Source of the DNA: Blepharisma stoltei
Lineage: Eukaryota; Ciliophora; Heterotrichea; Heterotrichida; Blepharismidae
Length of the DNA stretch: 64,000 nt
NCBI GenBank assembly: GCA_914767885.1
Contig: CAJZBQ010000023.1
Coordinates: 186,001 to 250,000, forward strand
Reading direction: 5' to 3'
Each line of letters starts with the position of its first letter. Position 1 is the first letter of the stretch. Shown piece by piece: positions 1-10,123 of the stretch. Below the pieces are notes generated by a model that worked only from the letters and a program-made list of their open reading frames with translations, was not told the DNA's origin and made no database searches. The position numbers were made by a program, and so were the translations under genes.

Positions 1-338
1 TTATATTTTATTCCAATAATCCTCTCATGTCTAATACCAGATGTAGAAGCTGCCCTAAGTTTTATTTTCTTTTTCTCTTTAATGGGTGCTCCTTATTGAC
101 TTACAGCTGTTTTAGGGTTCCTAGCCTCATCCAATGAGACGTCTTACACCAACTGCTATTTCTGTTTCTTGAAATGCACATTTATTTACGTCACAATGGG
201 TGTCGGCGGGTCAATACTTATTTTTCTTGCTCTATTGCTTTTAGTTTATGCTAATTATTCTCAAGGAAGTTCCTCCGTTGAGAGATTTGCATGAGCTTTA
301 CTTATTTTTATGTCATTTCTGAATATAATTTGGTGAAG

Positions 339-2317
339 GCTCTGAAGACATTATTTAATCAAATGTGATCAAATACCCAACTACCTCTGCTCATGAAGAA
401 AGCGCATATTGTGCTGATTCCGAAGGTGAAAGATAGCAAAAATCCTCAAAATCTAAGGCCGATCACTCTGATAAATGCTATATACAAACTGTTTGACAAA
501 TTGGTGGCTGAGAGACTACGCAGAGATATCACAGAAAAGAATATCATTCACCCTTCTCAAGCGGGCTTCATCTCAGGCAGAAACTGTACTGAGCACATCT
601 TTAGCCTTCAAACCATAATAGCGCTCAGAGAAAAAATGTCAAAGCCAACGTATTGTGCATATCTAGACCTAAAAAAGGCCTTTGACTCGGTACATAGAGA
701 TCTGCTTTTTAAAACAATGCTGGATAGAGGCATCGATTCAAAACTGGTTGCGATAATTCAAGAAATGTACAAAGACGAAAGCAGCTCAATCATCATAAAT
801 GGCCGTTTAAGCAAATGGATCAGTATAAACAAGGGAGTCAGACAAGGAGGCTGCTCATCGCCATTATGTTTTAATTTTATACCGAACGAGTTAGCCTGAG
901 AATTAGAAAATAAAAAGCTTGGTGTTGCAATTCCTGGAGGGCAACGATTGGGCTTCTCCTGTATGCGGATGACGTAGTGCTAATTGCGGAATCATCGACA
1001 CAGCTGAATAGGATGTGCATGGTAGTACAAGACTGGCTGAATCGATATAAACTTCTCCTAAATATTGCAAAATCGAATGTTGTTGTCTATCACTCCAGAG
1101 ATAGACCGCGGATAGAAATCAATGGGGAAAGGCTCCAAGTCATAAATAGCTACAAGTATCTAGGGTACCTGGTTGACAAGAGGATTGGAAACACTACACA
1201 CTTAAAAGAGAGATTGGGGAAGATGAAAGCCTCTGTTGGAACATTCATGGGAATGCTGCATGCAATGAAAGGCGTAAGGATAGAAAAGAAGAAGACGATA
1301 GCTAGAGCATGCATCAACACAGTCGCACTATATGGCACTGAAGTGTTTGCTACATCTGAGAACTACAACAGCGTTTTAGAAATGATGGAGCGGCTTCAGA
1401 GAAGGTATGCCAGAAGACTACTTGGAGCGCCCATGAATGCATGCAACGAGACTGTATTAAATGACGCAGACATAGTTAGCATTGAAACGGAGCTAGACAA
1501 CAGATTGCTAGCGTTCAGATGTAGATTACAGACCAAAGGGAATGCGATCATCCAGGATTTACTACAAATTAATAAACAATGATTATTACCATGGGAAATA
1601 AGATGCAGAAAGGTGCAAGAAAAATACGGGCTGCCTGACGATGGTATCAATGATCATTGAAGTAAGATGAAAATGAGATCTGATGCCAAAAAAATAGAAA
1701 GAATGTCAACTGAAACATGAAAAACAACTGGATTATACAGGACTCTGATAGGAAGCGAACCGAAGGATGGACTGCCGCTATATTTGCGGGGCACTCCAGC
1801 AATGAATGGAGCAACCAGCATAATTTTTGGATTAAGGGCAGGCTCAAACTTTATAGAAGTTTTCTATGTTTGGCGCTGTAAGGCCGATAAATTCTGATCG
1901 GAATTTATCGGTTGGTTGCACCAAATCAAATGCCTTGGTCGGACCAAAAAGCGATTTGGTCCGACGAACTTGGAAAGCTCCTGGGAAAATGTCTGCTGCG
2001 CTTTCAGCGCTATATAGAGGAAACCTCTATACCAATCAGTGTAGATATACTAGGCACATCATTGACAGTCCTGATTGCAAATTCTGTGGAAAGCCGGTAG
2101 AAGATGAAGTACATGTAATTGAAGAATGTGAAGCATATGAAGAAAGCAGGATAAAGATTACTGAATTTTTGAAGGGATTATTAAAGGATGACTTCTCATT
2201 GCTAAAATTGACAGAGATAGTTTTATACAGCTGAAGGCTTGAACAAGTCATGAAAAAGAAATGCTGAAGGGAAATAGAAGCTCTCAACAAAAATGTGAAT
2301 GGCTTTTTTAAAGAAAT
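339..2317 (+). pseudogene. LINE reverse transcriptase, frameshifted
   Basis: The RT frame runs from 339 to about 930, then the frame carrying the YADD active site starts near 960 in another register. At least one base is therefore lost or gained between the GVRQGG block and YADD. The second frame continues through several TGA (Trp) codons to about 2017, where a TAG stops it inside a hairpin-rich insertion. The Cys/His cluster then continues in a further frame to about 2247. It polymerised cDNA from RNA at a nicked target in life; this copy is dead from the 5' truncation, the frameshift and the inserted hairpins. RT identity is certain; the clade is not assigned. Confidence 0.85.
1852..2036. 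repeat. Cluster of nested hairpins inserted in the LINE
   Basis: Several near-perfect inverted repeats lie back to back: CCGATAAATTC with its complement around 1883, TTGGTCGGACCAAA with TTTGGTCCGAC around 1935-1970, GCGCTTTCAGCGC near 2000, and TATAGAGG-AAA-CCTCTATA near 2017. The outermost hairpins (TATAGAAGTTTTCTAT on the left) mirror each other, so the segment may be a small foldback element. The LINE frame changes across it. Confidence 0.6.
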
Positions 2318-2559
2318 CTTAGAAGAAACCTGTATTTCCAAAATCCAAATACATCAGGAAGACTAGAAACTAAAGCGCAATTCTTTACTCCGGCTGAAAT
2401 AGAAATCGGAGGATATTCTCAATATTATCCTCAGCAATATCCTCAACAATCTCATCAGTATCCTAATTTTAATCAAGGCAACTATGGAAGCATTAAGATG
2501 CCTTAAAATAGATAATAATGAGCTAAGCTAATAAGAAGATCAATAATTCTCTAGCTTTT

Positions 2560-2724
2560 AATATATTATTCTAAATACAATTATAATTATAAAATTAAAT
2601 CTTAAATTTTATAGCTAAGGGATAGATTGCATAGGAATATATTGTGGATAGGGAGCAAACTGATAATTTAAACTACAAAAATTATTTGGATGCAACTGAG
2701 AGAGCAATTCCAGCAAAGCTAATG
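2560..2724. repeat. Segmental duplicate, left copy
   Basis: About 165 bases match 5680-5844 with few changes, including the N-terminal coding stretch of a further tetraspan paralogue (DNLNYQNYLDATERA in the right copy). Here the start codon region is altered. It shows that the whole locus was duplicated in tandem. Confidence 0.75.
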
Positions 2725-2938
2725 TCCACTGAGTATAAAAGTCTGACTCCATATTATTTCAATTTTTATATTTTAGAAATCAGAGGGAGTAATTGTTCTA
2801 CAATTTTTTGAATAGAATCGAAACTCCAAATCAAGAAATTAAGCACTAAAATAATTCTACTATATATATACTTTTTAAGATCTTTTATAATTAAGCTATA
2901 AAAGAAGCGTATGAGCACTATGGTGATTATAAACATAA

Positions 2939-3456
2939 ATGGATGATGTGCCCGCGCCTATTTTAAAGAATGCAAAAAAGGCAATATATTATTTTAATAT
3001 ATTCTTAAAATCAGAATTACATTGATTAAAAATAACTTTTCATTATAAATCTATATAAGATATGATGGGTTGATATTTTTAGTTACGTATTTTATTTCAG
3101 CTACTCTAGTAAGTCTTCTCCATAGTCCTCATATCCCTTTCAGTTTTATTTGGTATGCTCCCTACTTAATTATGGCTTTTTTAGCATTCCTTGCTTCATC
3201 AAACGAAATATCCTATATAAACTGCTATTGTTCGTCCCTTTGATGCATGCCTATCCTCTTCATAGGAAGTTTTATTTGGATATCGATGGAGTATTATTTT
3301 CAGAAATATACTTGGATTCTAAGTCTTCGTTGAAGTTTTTCTATGTTTTTACTAAAAGCAATGTATGCTTTATGAGGTTTGGCAGAAGAGCATGCAAATG
3401 AATTGAGAGAATTAATATTCTTATTAAATACAATGGAAAAAATTGGAGTTATTTAG
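2939..3456 (+). CDS. Small tetraspan-type membrane protein, copy B
   Basis: The gene starts at ATG 2939 (MDDVPAP) and ends at TAG 3454-3456. A 71-base AT-rich IES (2987-3057) splits it near residue 16; removal at TA joins KKAI to RYDG and gives one frame of about 150 residues. It has several hydrophobic segments (LIFLVTYFI, FSFIWYAPYLIMAFLAFLA, CMPILFIGSFIWI), the family motif FLASSNE, and three or four TGA Trp codons. It is the only local family copy without a large insertion. It is shorter than copy C and lacks the Q/Y/P-rich tail. Function unknown; membrane location is inferred from hydrophobicity. Confidence 0.7.
2987..3057 (+). other. IES (71 bp, TA-bounded)
   Basis: AT-rich and full of stops. 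Deleting it between the TA of GCAATA and the TA before AGATATGAT joins the N-terminus of copy B to its first membrane segment in frame, matching the layout of copy C. Confidence 0.7.
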
Positions 3457-3589
3457 TATATCCCTCAAAAATAATCATCAGAATATACCTCAGTCTTCGT
3501 TGAAGTTTTTCTATGTTTTTACTAAAAGCAATGTATGCTTTATGAGGTTTTGGCAGAAGAGCATGCAAATGAATTGAGAGAATTAATAT
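3322..3589. repeat. 97-bp direct duplication (3322-3418 and 3492-3589)
   Basis: The segment starting agtcttcgttgaag and ending attaatat occurs twice, with a single extra T in the second copy. The first lies in copy B; the second is downstream of its stop and is presumably dead. The near-identity implies a recent event. Confidence 0.85.
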
Positions 3590-4090
3590 ACCTCAGAATA
3601 ATCTTCAGGATAAAACCCAAAAAGAAAACCCTTATAATATTCTCGCTTCTGAAGGCACTGAAATGACTTAAAATTAAAAATAAAAATATTATTTAAATTA
3701 AAATGCCTATATAATTTATAACTAATAAACAGATATTTCTATTTGCTCTGATAAAATTTTATAAAACCATACTGGATACGTTTGAGATATACAAATTGTC
3801 AATTTTTCTTTTTGTGGCATGAAAACATTGCACTACATCACCAGCTAAAGAGACCAAAAATATTAGAGAAATCTGAATTTCCAAAAGCAAACATCTTAAG
3901 AGAGTAAATATTTTTGTAATATAATTTTTTAAATCTAATTTTGCAAAATAAAGTTACTATATAAATAGAAATGTTAGCGTAATATATGAAAAGAATAGCG
4001 AAGCAAATTAGTATTCAATTTTTTAGTTATTTTATGATTTAAGCTTTAAAGAAAGAGTATGAAGATTAATTTCTATAATTATAAAAGGAA
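3590..4090. other. AT-rich intergenic stretch, nothing recognised
   Basis: No open frame, hairpin or repeat was identified. The last 60 bases resemble the upstream region of copy B (runs of aaagaaagagtatgaag type), consistent with a duplicated promoter/5' region. Confidence 0.5.
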
Positions 4091-5444
4091 ATGGATCTGT
4101 CCTCAACTAATTTCAACAATTATGACATAGAAGCCGCAAAAAGAAATGTAAAATGTGACTCATGACTATTTTTAGTGATATATTTTATTCCAATAATCCT
4201 CTCATGTCTAATACCTGATATAGAGGCGGCCCTAAGTTTTATCTTCTTTTTCTCTTTAATGGGTGCTCCTTACTGACTTACAGCTGTTTTAGGATTCTTC
4301 GCCTCATCCAATGAGATGTCTTTCACAAACTGTTATTCCTGTTTCTTATAATCATAAAATGGCGTCGTCGAGAAAATTCTTCTCTGAAGAATTTTCACTC
4401 CTTTGGCCTATTTTATTATTATAGGATTCAGTTTCCCCTAGGACCTTATCCAGCAATATCAGGTAAGCAACGAGGAGGGGTGCACAGCCTCCTGGCCTGA
4501 TCCTTGGATGTTTGGTGGACATAGGGTTTTACTGCTGACACTCCCGAGGAGGGAGACCCATAGGCGGCACAATGAGCAGGAGTCAAGTTTCGAGCAAGGA
4601 AACGCAGCCCGTGAGATCTGGCCTTCAATTGGCCGTCGCTTGCTTACGATGGTCCACTGCCGGATAAAAAGGGTGACGTCGGAAATGCCCGGTGACGCCA
4701 CCAGCTAGAGTCTACTGGGGTGAGCGCTTATAGCTTATTTAAATCACCCTGCGGAACCAGAGAAACACGTTAAAACCTCTAAGTAGTCTAAGTTCTAAGT
4801 TATTCCTGTTTCTTGAAATGCACGTTTATTTACGTCACAATGTGCATTGGCGGGTCAATACTTATTTTTCTTTATCTATTGCTTTTAGTGCTAGCTAATT
4901 ATTCTCAAGCAAGTTCCTCCCTTGAGAGATTTGTAGCATCTTTACTTGTTTTTATGTCATTTCTGGCCATAATTCACTCAGCTTGTGCATTTACTCTGTG
5001 ATTTTTTGCGAACAGACGTGCAAACCGCTTAAAGGATTTAATACTAAGAAGAAACCAGTATTTCCAAAATCCAAATACGTCAGGAAGACTAGAAACTAAA
5101 GCGCAATTCTTTGCTCCGAGTGAAATAGAAGTCGGAGGATGTTATCCTCACTCCCCTCCTTGAGCAAACAATTCTTAAAAATTAAAAGTAAAAATGAATT
5201 CTTTGTAAAATTTATGTTTTATAATGGAACTTGTTGAAATTAGCAAAAGATTTCATTACAATAATTATCACTTATATATTGAAAATATTTTTTCATAAAA
5301 AATTTGGAGGGCGGGTTTTACCAAAAAATAGGATTTTTTCCATGATTTGTTCACTCACAGAGGGGGAATCAGCAATATCCTCAACAATCTCATCAGTATC
5401 CTTATTATAATCAAGGCAACTATGGAAGCGTTAAGAAGCCTTAA
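4091..5444 (+). CDS. Tetraspan membrane protein copy C, interrupted by a SINE and a MITE
   Basis: The start is ATG 4091 (MDLSSTNFNNYDIEAA); the stop is TAA 5442-5444. Four hydrophobic segments are visible (LFLVIYFIPIILSCLI, ALSFIFFFSLMGAPYW, GGSILIFLYLLLLVLA, ASLLVFMSFLAII), then a basic stretch (NRRANRLKDLILRR) and a cytosolic tail with repeated YPQQ. A SINE (4348-4798) sits between the Cys-rich loop and the third segment. A MITE (5151-5368) sits in the tail. Removing both at their target duplications gives one open frame that aligns with copy A throughout. Function unknown. Whether the gene is live depends on somatic excision of both elements. Confidence 0.75.
4348..4798 (+). mobile_element. 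SINE-like element A in tetraspan copy C
   Basis: It is flanked by a perfect 16-bp target duplication, GTTATTCCTGTTTCTT (4332-4347 and 4799-4814). The paralogous copy A has the uninterrupted site, so the insertion is directly shown. The element starts with ATAATCATAAAATGGCGTC, is GC-richer than its surroundings and ends in a (CTAAG)n-like tail. No protein is encoded. Confidence 0.9.
5151..5368. mobile_element. MITE, GTGAGC-arm family, degenerate
   Basis: The left end is CTCCCCTCCTTGAGC, the right end GTTCACTCACAGAGGGGG; it is flanked by TCA. Comparison with copy A shows that clean removal leaves TATCCTCAGCAATATCC, the ancestral sequence. Confidence 0.85.
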
Positions 5445-5532
5445 ATAGATAATGCTTTTTAATAATTAACCAATATAGTAAGCTAAGAATCAATAATTTC
5501 TCAAATTTTTTTTATTATGTATTGATAACATA

Positions 5533-5648
5533 TTTATGGTAAATTGACTTTAAAATGTCAAAAAAAATTTTGACATGCCATTATATATAAAACTGAGTCT
5601 ATGGTATGTTAAAATTTTTTTGACATTTTAAAATCAATTTACCATAAA
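5533..5648. mobile_element. TA-flanked palindromic MITE
   Basis: The two arms begin TTTATGGTAAATTGACTTTA and mirror each other over about 50 bases, with a short centre near 5590. TA lies on both sides (5531-5532, 5649-5650), as in Tc1/mariner-type insertions. No coding capacity. Confidence 0.85.
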
Positions 5649-5679
5649 TAAGCAAAATGAAATTTATGTGAGGGATTCT

Positions 5680-5844
5680 AATATATTATTCTAAATACAA
5701 TTATAATTATAAAATTAAATAGAGGATTTTATAATTAAGGGATAGATTGCATAGGAATATATTGTGGAGAAGATGCAAACTGATAATTTAAACTACCAAA
5801 ATTATTTGGATGCAACTGAGAGAGCAATTCCAGCAAAGCTAATG
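5680..5844. repeat. Segmental duplicate, right copy, with truncated tetraspan N-terminus
   Basis: It matches 2560-2724. An ATG at 5773 opens MQTDNLNYQNYLDATERA, similar in style to the N-termini of the other tetraspan copies, but the frame stops within about 35 codons. It is a pseudogene fragment. Confidence 0.7.
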
Positions 5845-6117
5845 AATGTCTGGTATAGTGCATTCTAATTTTTTATGGGAAAAAAAAAACTTATCGGTGT
5901 AAGAAGAAAATTCTCCTATTCAAATATACTATGTAAGGAGCAAATTATGTGAGCAGATAAATGATAAAATAGCATTAAATACGATATGAAGAATATTATA
6001 CTAAATTCAATAAGAGCTATGTAAAAACTAGCATAGCACACATCAGAAAATTAAAAAATATTAAACAAACTTTTAAAAAAAAATAAAAGTATAATATAAT
6101 TGATTATTTGCTTATCA

Positions 6118-7652
6118 TTAACGCATGACCCATGAATGTCTATATGATATATAAGTTAGTCCTAAAGTAATTATTGATACAGCCATTATAACCCCAAATA
6201 CAAATAGCATAAATGATTGCAGTCCTATATTAGTTCCACAAGTATCATACATTTCTTCTGTGCATTCAAAATTAATAACATTCATCAAAAAATAAGCGGC
6301 TATCAAAAAAGAGACAAAACCTATAATTCCTTCTGCATATGACGCAAAATATAATATTTTTTTATATCTCTCGAGCTTTTTTAAATCATTATTTTGTAAA
6401 GCTTCTAGAGCTAAACATCCTAGCAAAGGATAAATGAAAAATAAACCTGTAAAACCTTCTAAGCCTTCCATGCCTAGAGTGCAGAAAATAATGACAGCAG
6501 GAATTATATAAATGATTAAAAATATAATTCCTTCAAATCTGACCCTTCTTTGATATAATCATAAAATGCGTCAAGAAGAGAGAAGTTGATTACTTATGGA
6601 CCTGTCGAAGGATTAGGATTATTAAAAGCTAGGCCTTAGCCATATTGGTGACACAGTCACCAAAGACCTTCCGTGCTGGAGGTTCTACCACTTTACGACT
6701 CAACCCAGAGGGTCTGTGCCACTTTCGGTACCTTCTGTCTCCTCCTCGCCTTGTGGCTTCAGTCTTGAGTTTACGGGCTTATGGATTTCTGCTGGTGATT
6801 GGAGTAACTTGACACCATGGATTAGCTACTTGGAGTCTCTAACTTCCCCCCCTTTAAATTGAAACAAAAATATAGGTAAAATTCCTACTTTTTTGGGAAA
6901 TTACCCCCTTTAAATTGAAACAAAATTTTATTATAATAGAAAATTTTATAGGTAAAAATCATTATTTTATATGTAAATACGTTAATACCCTATTTAATAT
7001 GCTTCAAACATATAAGATTTAGAAATTAAACTCTATTTTGTCCAATTGTTATGGGGAGAGTTAGAAGAATACCATTCCAGCAAGTTTACACTTTGAGATT
7101 GAGAAATTTATGAATTAATTTTTCATGAAATTAAAATTAAATATATAAATTTTTTCATAAAAAATTTTCTTAACCCCCCTTTAAATTGAAACAAAATTTT
7201 TTGTTTCAATTTAAAGGGGGGGGAGTAAGGTATTCCCTTGTAGCCTGGGTCGAAACCCCCAGTTTCTCGGTAGAGGAATGCCCATGGGTACTAGGATCAG
7301 AATGATGCTGTTGAGCACCTCTATTTACCACAGGAAAGCAGCCAAAACATGCCAGATATACATCTCTTGAACAGCACTTGATTTTCAGCTCGAAGTCCGT
7401 CCCAGCTAGCAGTGGCCATAAGGTTAACTGCTGAGCTAAGAGGGCAGGCTTGCACATGTCTCGTTTTTACAAGATATTCCTGGCGTATAAAGCAGGTTGG
7501 CCAAGCGGTCTATGCACCGACACGTATAAAAATGATGGAAGCTTATATTGGCAATAACAGTGGACCTTAAGCGTAATCATATTAAATTAAGTTAAGACTC
7601 TTCCTTGGTATTTCTTTATATCAGCATCGAGACAAATACTGTTATGATCCAT
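6118..7652 (-). CDS. Tetraspan membrane protein copy E, split by a SINE carrying a MITE
   Basis: The N-terminus starts at ATG 7652 (MDHNSICLDADIKKYQ) and is cut at about 7596. The rest resumes at 6554 and runs to the stop at 6118. Joining at the imperfect target duplication gives KKYQGRVRFEGIIFLIIYIIP, which matches the family pattern (copy C: EAAKRNVK...LFLVIYFIP). Four hydrophobic segments follow, with a Cys-containing loop (FECTEEMYDTC). It is divergently oriented to copies A-C and more diverged. Function unknown. Confidence 0.7.
6555..7595 (+). mobile_element. SINE-like element B with nested MITE
   Basis: Flanks are GACCCTTCTTTGAT (6541-6554) and GACTCTTCCTTGGT (7596-7609), 11 of 14 identical, so an old duplication. 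The left end ATAATCATAAAATGCGTC equals that of element A. The right end has a TTAAG-type tail. Near 7492 the stretch TTGGCCAAGCGGTCTATGC resembles a tRNA A-box, but no complete tRNA is present. Confidence 0.75.
6843..7225. mobile_element. MITE, AATTGAAAC-arm family, nested in SINE B
   Basis: Both ends read CTTCCCCC/CCTTTAAATTGAAAC and its complement, flanked by TAA (6840-6842, 7226-7228). Additional inner copies of the arm lie near 6903 and 7176, the layout seen in the GTGAGC-arm family. It inserted after the SINE. Confidence 0.85.
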
Positions 7653-8002
7653 TTTGTTTATTATTATATCTTGTTGTTTTATTAAATAATTCAAATATTT
7701 ATTCATTCTCAAAAAATATCTATTAATTTCTCAAAATTAAGGATTTTTCTCTTCAATCTTACATATTTAAAAGGTTCCATATGCCTTTTTAATAAATTAT
7801 TTTTCTCAACACTATAAATTTACTAAAATTATTTACATTATTTCTCAGTTATCTTATTTTATGATTATTCTTTAACAATACTAAAAATAAAATAATTATT
7901 TTAATTTAATATAAATTACTATTCAACAAAATTTTCTATACATTTAATATCTCCTTTCGCTGCTTAAAAGTGATATTTCCAGCCATATTATAATTTCTGG
8001 GT
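7653..8002. other. Intergenic, very AT-rich; upstream of eS8
   Basis: Divergent promoter region between copy E and the eS8 gene. No specific motif is recognised. Confidence 0.4.
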
Positions 8003-8686
8003 ATGGGTATCTCACGTGATTCTCGACACAAGCGTAGGAAGACCGGGGGTCGTATGCCAATTCACAAGAAAAAGCGAGCTTTTGAAAAGGCCAGACAGCC
8101 AGCTATGACTAAGCTTGGCCCAAAGCGTATTCACCCAGTCCGTGGCCGTGGAGGAAACCTCAAATATAGAGCCCTTCGTTTAGATGCAGGCAACTTCTCA
8201 TGGGCAAGCCAAAACGTGACCATTAAAAGCCGTATCCTCTGGGTTGTTTACAATGCAACCAATAACGAGCTGGTAAGAACCAACACCATCACCAAAAATA
8301 CCATCTTAGAAGTCGACGCAACCCCATTCAAAGCATTTTTCTATAAGACCTATGGACAAGACCTCGGAAAAGTCAAAAAAGAAGAAACAGCGACGAGGTC
8401 AGCCAAGGCCCAAGAAAAATGGGAAAAAATATACCTTTTTATAGTAAATATAAGAAAATATGGGGAAAATATGGGAGAAAGGAGGAATAGGATACAAAAA
8501 GAATGGGAAGAAAATGCTAAGGAGAAGAGAATTGACCCTACTTTGGAAAGCGATTTTAAGACTGGAAGACTGCTAGCTTGTATTACTTCAAGACCTGGGC
8601 AAAGTGGAAGAGCTGATGGGTATATTTTGGAAGGAGAAGAGCTAGAATTTTATAAGAAGAAACTTGAAAAGAAAAAGACTAAATAA
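8003..8686 (+). CDS. RPS8: Small-subunit ribosomal protein eS8
   Basis: The protein starts [17 protein letters not shown] and carries the eS8 signatures [26 protein letters not shown] and [16 protein letters not shown]. It ends in a Lys-rich tail at TAA. It is a structural component of the cytosolic 40S subunit. The uninterrupted 227-codon frame is longer than usual because it contains a 63-base stop-free segment (8432-8494). Without it, KWEKIQKEW lines up with the family's KKIQKKY region at normal length. Codon use is richer in G/C than its neighbours, as expected of a highly expressed gene. Confidence 0.96.
   Translation: MGISRDSRHKRRKTGGRMPIHKKKRAFEKARQPAMTKLGPKRIHPVRGRGGNLKYRALRLDAGNFSWASQNVTIKSRILWVVYNATNNELVRTNTITKNTILEVDATPFKAFFYKTYGQDLGKVKKEETATRSAKAQEKWEKIYLFIVNIRKYGENMGERRNRIQKEWEENAKEKRIDPTLESDFKTGRLLACITSRPGQSGRADGYILEGEELEFYKKKLEKKKTK
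8432..8494 (+). other. Putative in-frame IES in eS8 (63 bp)
   Basis: It is bounded by TA on both sides (AAATA/TAC and AGGATA/CAA). Length is a multiple of three with no TAA or TAG in frame, so the gene looks intact with it present. Removal restores the family length, which is the argument for an IES. Confidence 0.6.
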
Positions 8687-8770
8687 GGTAAATTCTTATA
8701 AAATTTAATAAATAGCAAAAATTCAATAGTGAATTCTATTATTCTATTTGTAATAAATAAAAAACTGCTA

Positions 8771-9027
8771 GCCTTCCCGGTCTAAATTGGAACAAAAATC
8801 CTGTTGCAATGTAAAGGCTATTTTTGCTAAAAAAATTATATTTAATTTTTTTTCTAATTAAAAAATTTAATTGATTTAGTGTCAAAATTAGGTCAAAACT
8901 AAGTTGATAAAAATTAATATTTCATCAATAATTTATATATTGAAACTAATTTTGTTCCAATTTAAAGGATATTAAAGTACCCAAAAATGAAATTTTATCG
9001 ATATTTTGTTTCAATTTAAAGTTGGAG
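8771..9027. mobile_element. MITE, AATTGAAAC-arm family, degenerate
   Basis: Four copies of a TCTAAATTGGAACAAAA/TTTTGTTCCAATTTAAA arm occur at 8779, 8806 (degenerate), 8950 and 9006. The right end is GTTGGAG followed by TAA. It lies between eS8 and the next gene; left boundary approximate. Confidence 0.6.
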
Positions 9028-9138
9028 TAATTATTAATCGCAGTCATTTCTATAAATAAATAGAATAAGACCAATCTATAAAGTGGGTATATAATTTCTT
9101 ACAATTATTGAAATATAACCGTGTTTATCAATAAGGAA

Positions 9139-10123
9139 CTACGATTCTGATGGGTATGGTTGCATTTGGATATATTGTGCAGTGCTTTCTGAAGACTCTT
9201 GGATTATAGGATCAGAAACTGGTGGCATTTGTAGGATCATTGTTTTTAAAGCTGAAACATGAGTATCAGTGATATGAGAGAGGCAAAATAATCCAAAAAA
9301 ATATCCCATTATGAGACAAGGATTGACAGTTTTCCCTTGAGGGCTTATTGAGATCTCCCACTCACTTGCATAATGATGATCCCTAGAAATAAATCTTAAA
9401 AACTCAAGACATAATCCTAGTATAATAAATCTATTAATTTTAACTTATTGGAAACATTTATTTTAAAATTTTTATTTTTTTTAAAATAAAAATTGTGCCT
9501 AAATAATATTATAAGATATAAATATCGTGATATATTTGAGTACTCTAACATAGATTCCAAATAATGATATTCTCAAAATATTTTCTGTTTTAGATACCCT
9601 AAAGCCAACTATACCTAAAATAAAAATTGGGGAGAATATAATTAGATAAAGCAATAAAATCTCTTTTTGGAGCAAACAAGTGAAAAATATCGAAAATGCA
9701 GCAAAAAATCCTAACTCACCCCCCATCATACGTGAATAAAAAAAATTGTTTATTCAATGAGGGTTTAAATTTTTTTTTTTATAAATTTTTATTTTTTCAA
9801 AATTTAAAAAAATTCCAATCCGAAAAAATTGAGAAGTAAAATTTTTAATTCGCAAAATTTATGTTTAAAACGCAATTTGTTCAAAATTGAACAGAATTAA
9901 CTTGAGATTTCATTATAATAATTATCACTTATATATCAGAGTATTTTTTTCAAAAAAATTTTTGTTCGCTCGCGGAGGGCGGGTTTTTGGGCAAAAAATA
10001 GGAATTTTTCCAATGGTCTTGTTCGCTCACAGAGTGGGTGAGTAAGTAAAATAGTGATTCTCGCATGATTATCCTTCTCAATTTTTCTATAACATGTAAA
10101 GTAATATTCTCGTTTATATCCAT
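9139..10123 (-). CDS. Predicted membrane protein, interrupted by a MITE and an IES
   Basis: The gene reads from ATG 10123 (MDINENITLHVIEKLRR). A MITE (9715-10042, flanked by TAA) falls after LFYL, and its removal continues into GFFAAFSIFFTCLLQKE. An AT-rich IES (9421-9516) removed at TA then joins the third hydrophobic segment to LCLEFLRFISRDHHY. The frame stops at TAG 9139-9141 after a Q/P-rich tail (YIQMQPYPSES). At least three membrane segments are visible. It resembles the tetraspan family in size and tail type but without clear shared motifs. Unknown function. Confidence 0.72.
9421..9516 (-). other. IES (about 96 bp, TA-bounded)
   Basis: AT-rich; removal between TTTATA and ATACTAGG joins two coding parts in frame (IFI-LGLCLEF). 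Confidence 0.65.
9715..10042. mobile_element. MITE, GTGAGC-arm family
   Basis: Left end CTCACCCCCCATCATACGTG, right end TTGTTCGCTCACAGAGTGGG, flanked by TAA (9712-9714, 10043-10045). It includes the subterminal TTTTTGGGCAAAAAATAGGA block common to the family. Exact removal keeps the host frame open. Confidence 0.88.

Larger units (their letters stand above)
336..2317 (+). mobile_element. 5'-truncated non-LTR retrotransposon (LINE) fragment
   Basis: The fragment carries reverse-transcriptase blocks in order: RPITL near 460, SQAGF near 560, AFDSV near 690, GVRQG near 835, and YADD near 963. The C-terminal region ends in a CxxC...H...C cluster at about 2075-2130 (CKFCGK, HVIEEC), typical of LINE C-termini. 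The 5' end is missing (the open frame already runs at 339, inside the RT domain). TGA codons read as Trp inside it, so it has adapted to the host code. It interrupts tetraspan copy A. Confidence 0.88.
1..2506 (+). pseudogene. Tetraspan membrane protein copy A, broken by a LINE (5' end outside window)
   Basis: The first 330 bases encode hydrophobic segments nearly identical to the copy at 4091-5444 (shared SFIFFFSLMGAPYW and ASSNE motifs, TGA read as Trp). Homology stops near 335, where a LINE fragment begins, and resumes near 2318 (YFQNPNTSG, then a Q/Y/P-rich tail ending at TAA 2504-2506). About 70 bases of host sequence present in the other copy are missing at the junction, so insertion came with a target deletion. 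This copy also keeps the empty site for the SINE at 4348-4798. Function unknown; it belongs to a local family of small multi-span proteins. It probably cannot make a full protein unless the whole LINE is removed during somatic development, and even then the deleted part is gone. Confidence 0.75.

Noticed and set aside
4446-4708. Three overlapping open frames of 60-80 codons
   Set aside because: They lie inside SINE A on both strands, without any conserved motif; shadows of GC-richer DNA.
7490-7515. tRNA-Leu/Ser gene
   Set aside because: Only an A-box-like GGCCAAGCGGTC is present; no acceptor stem, anticodon arm or T arm can be folded.
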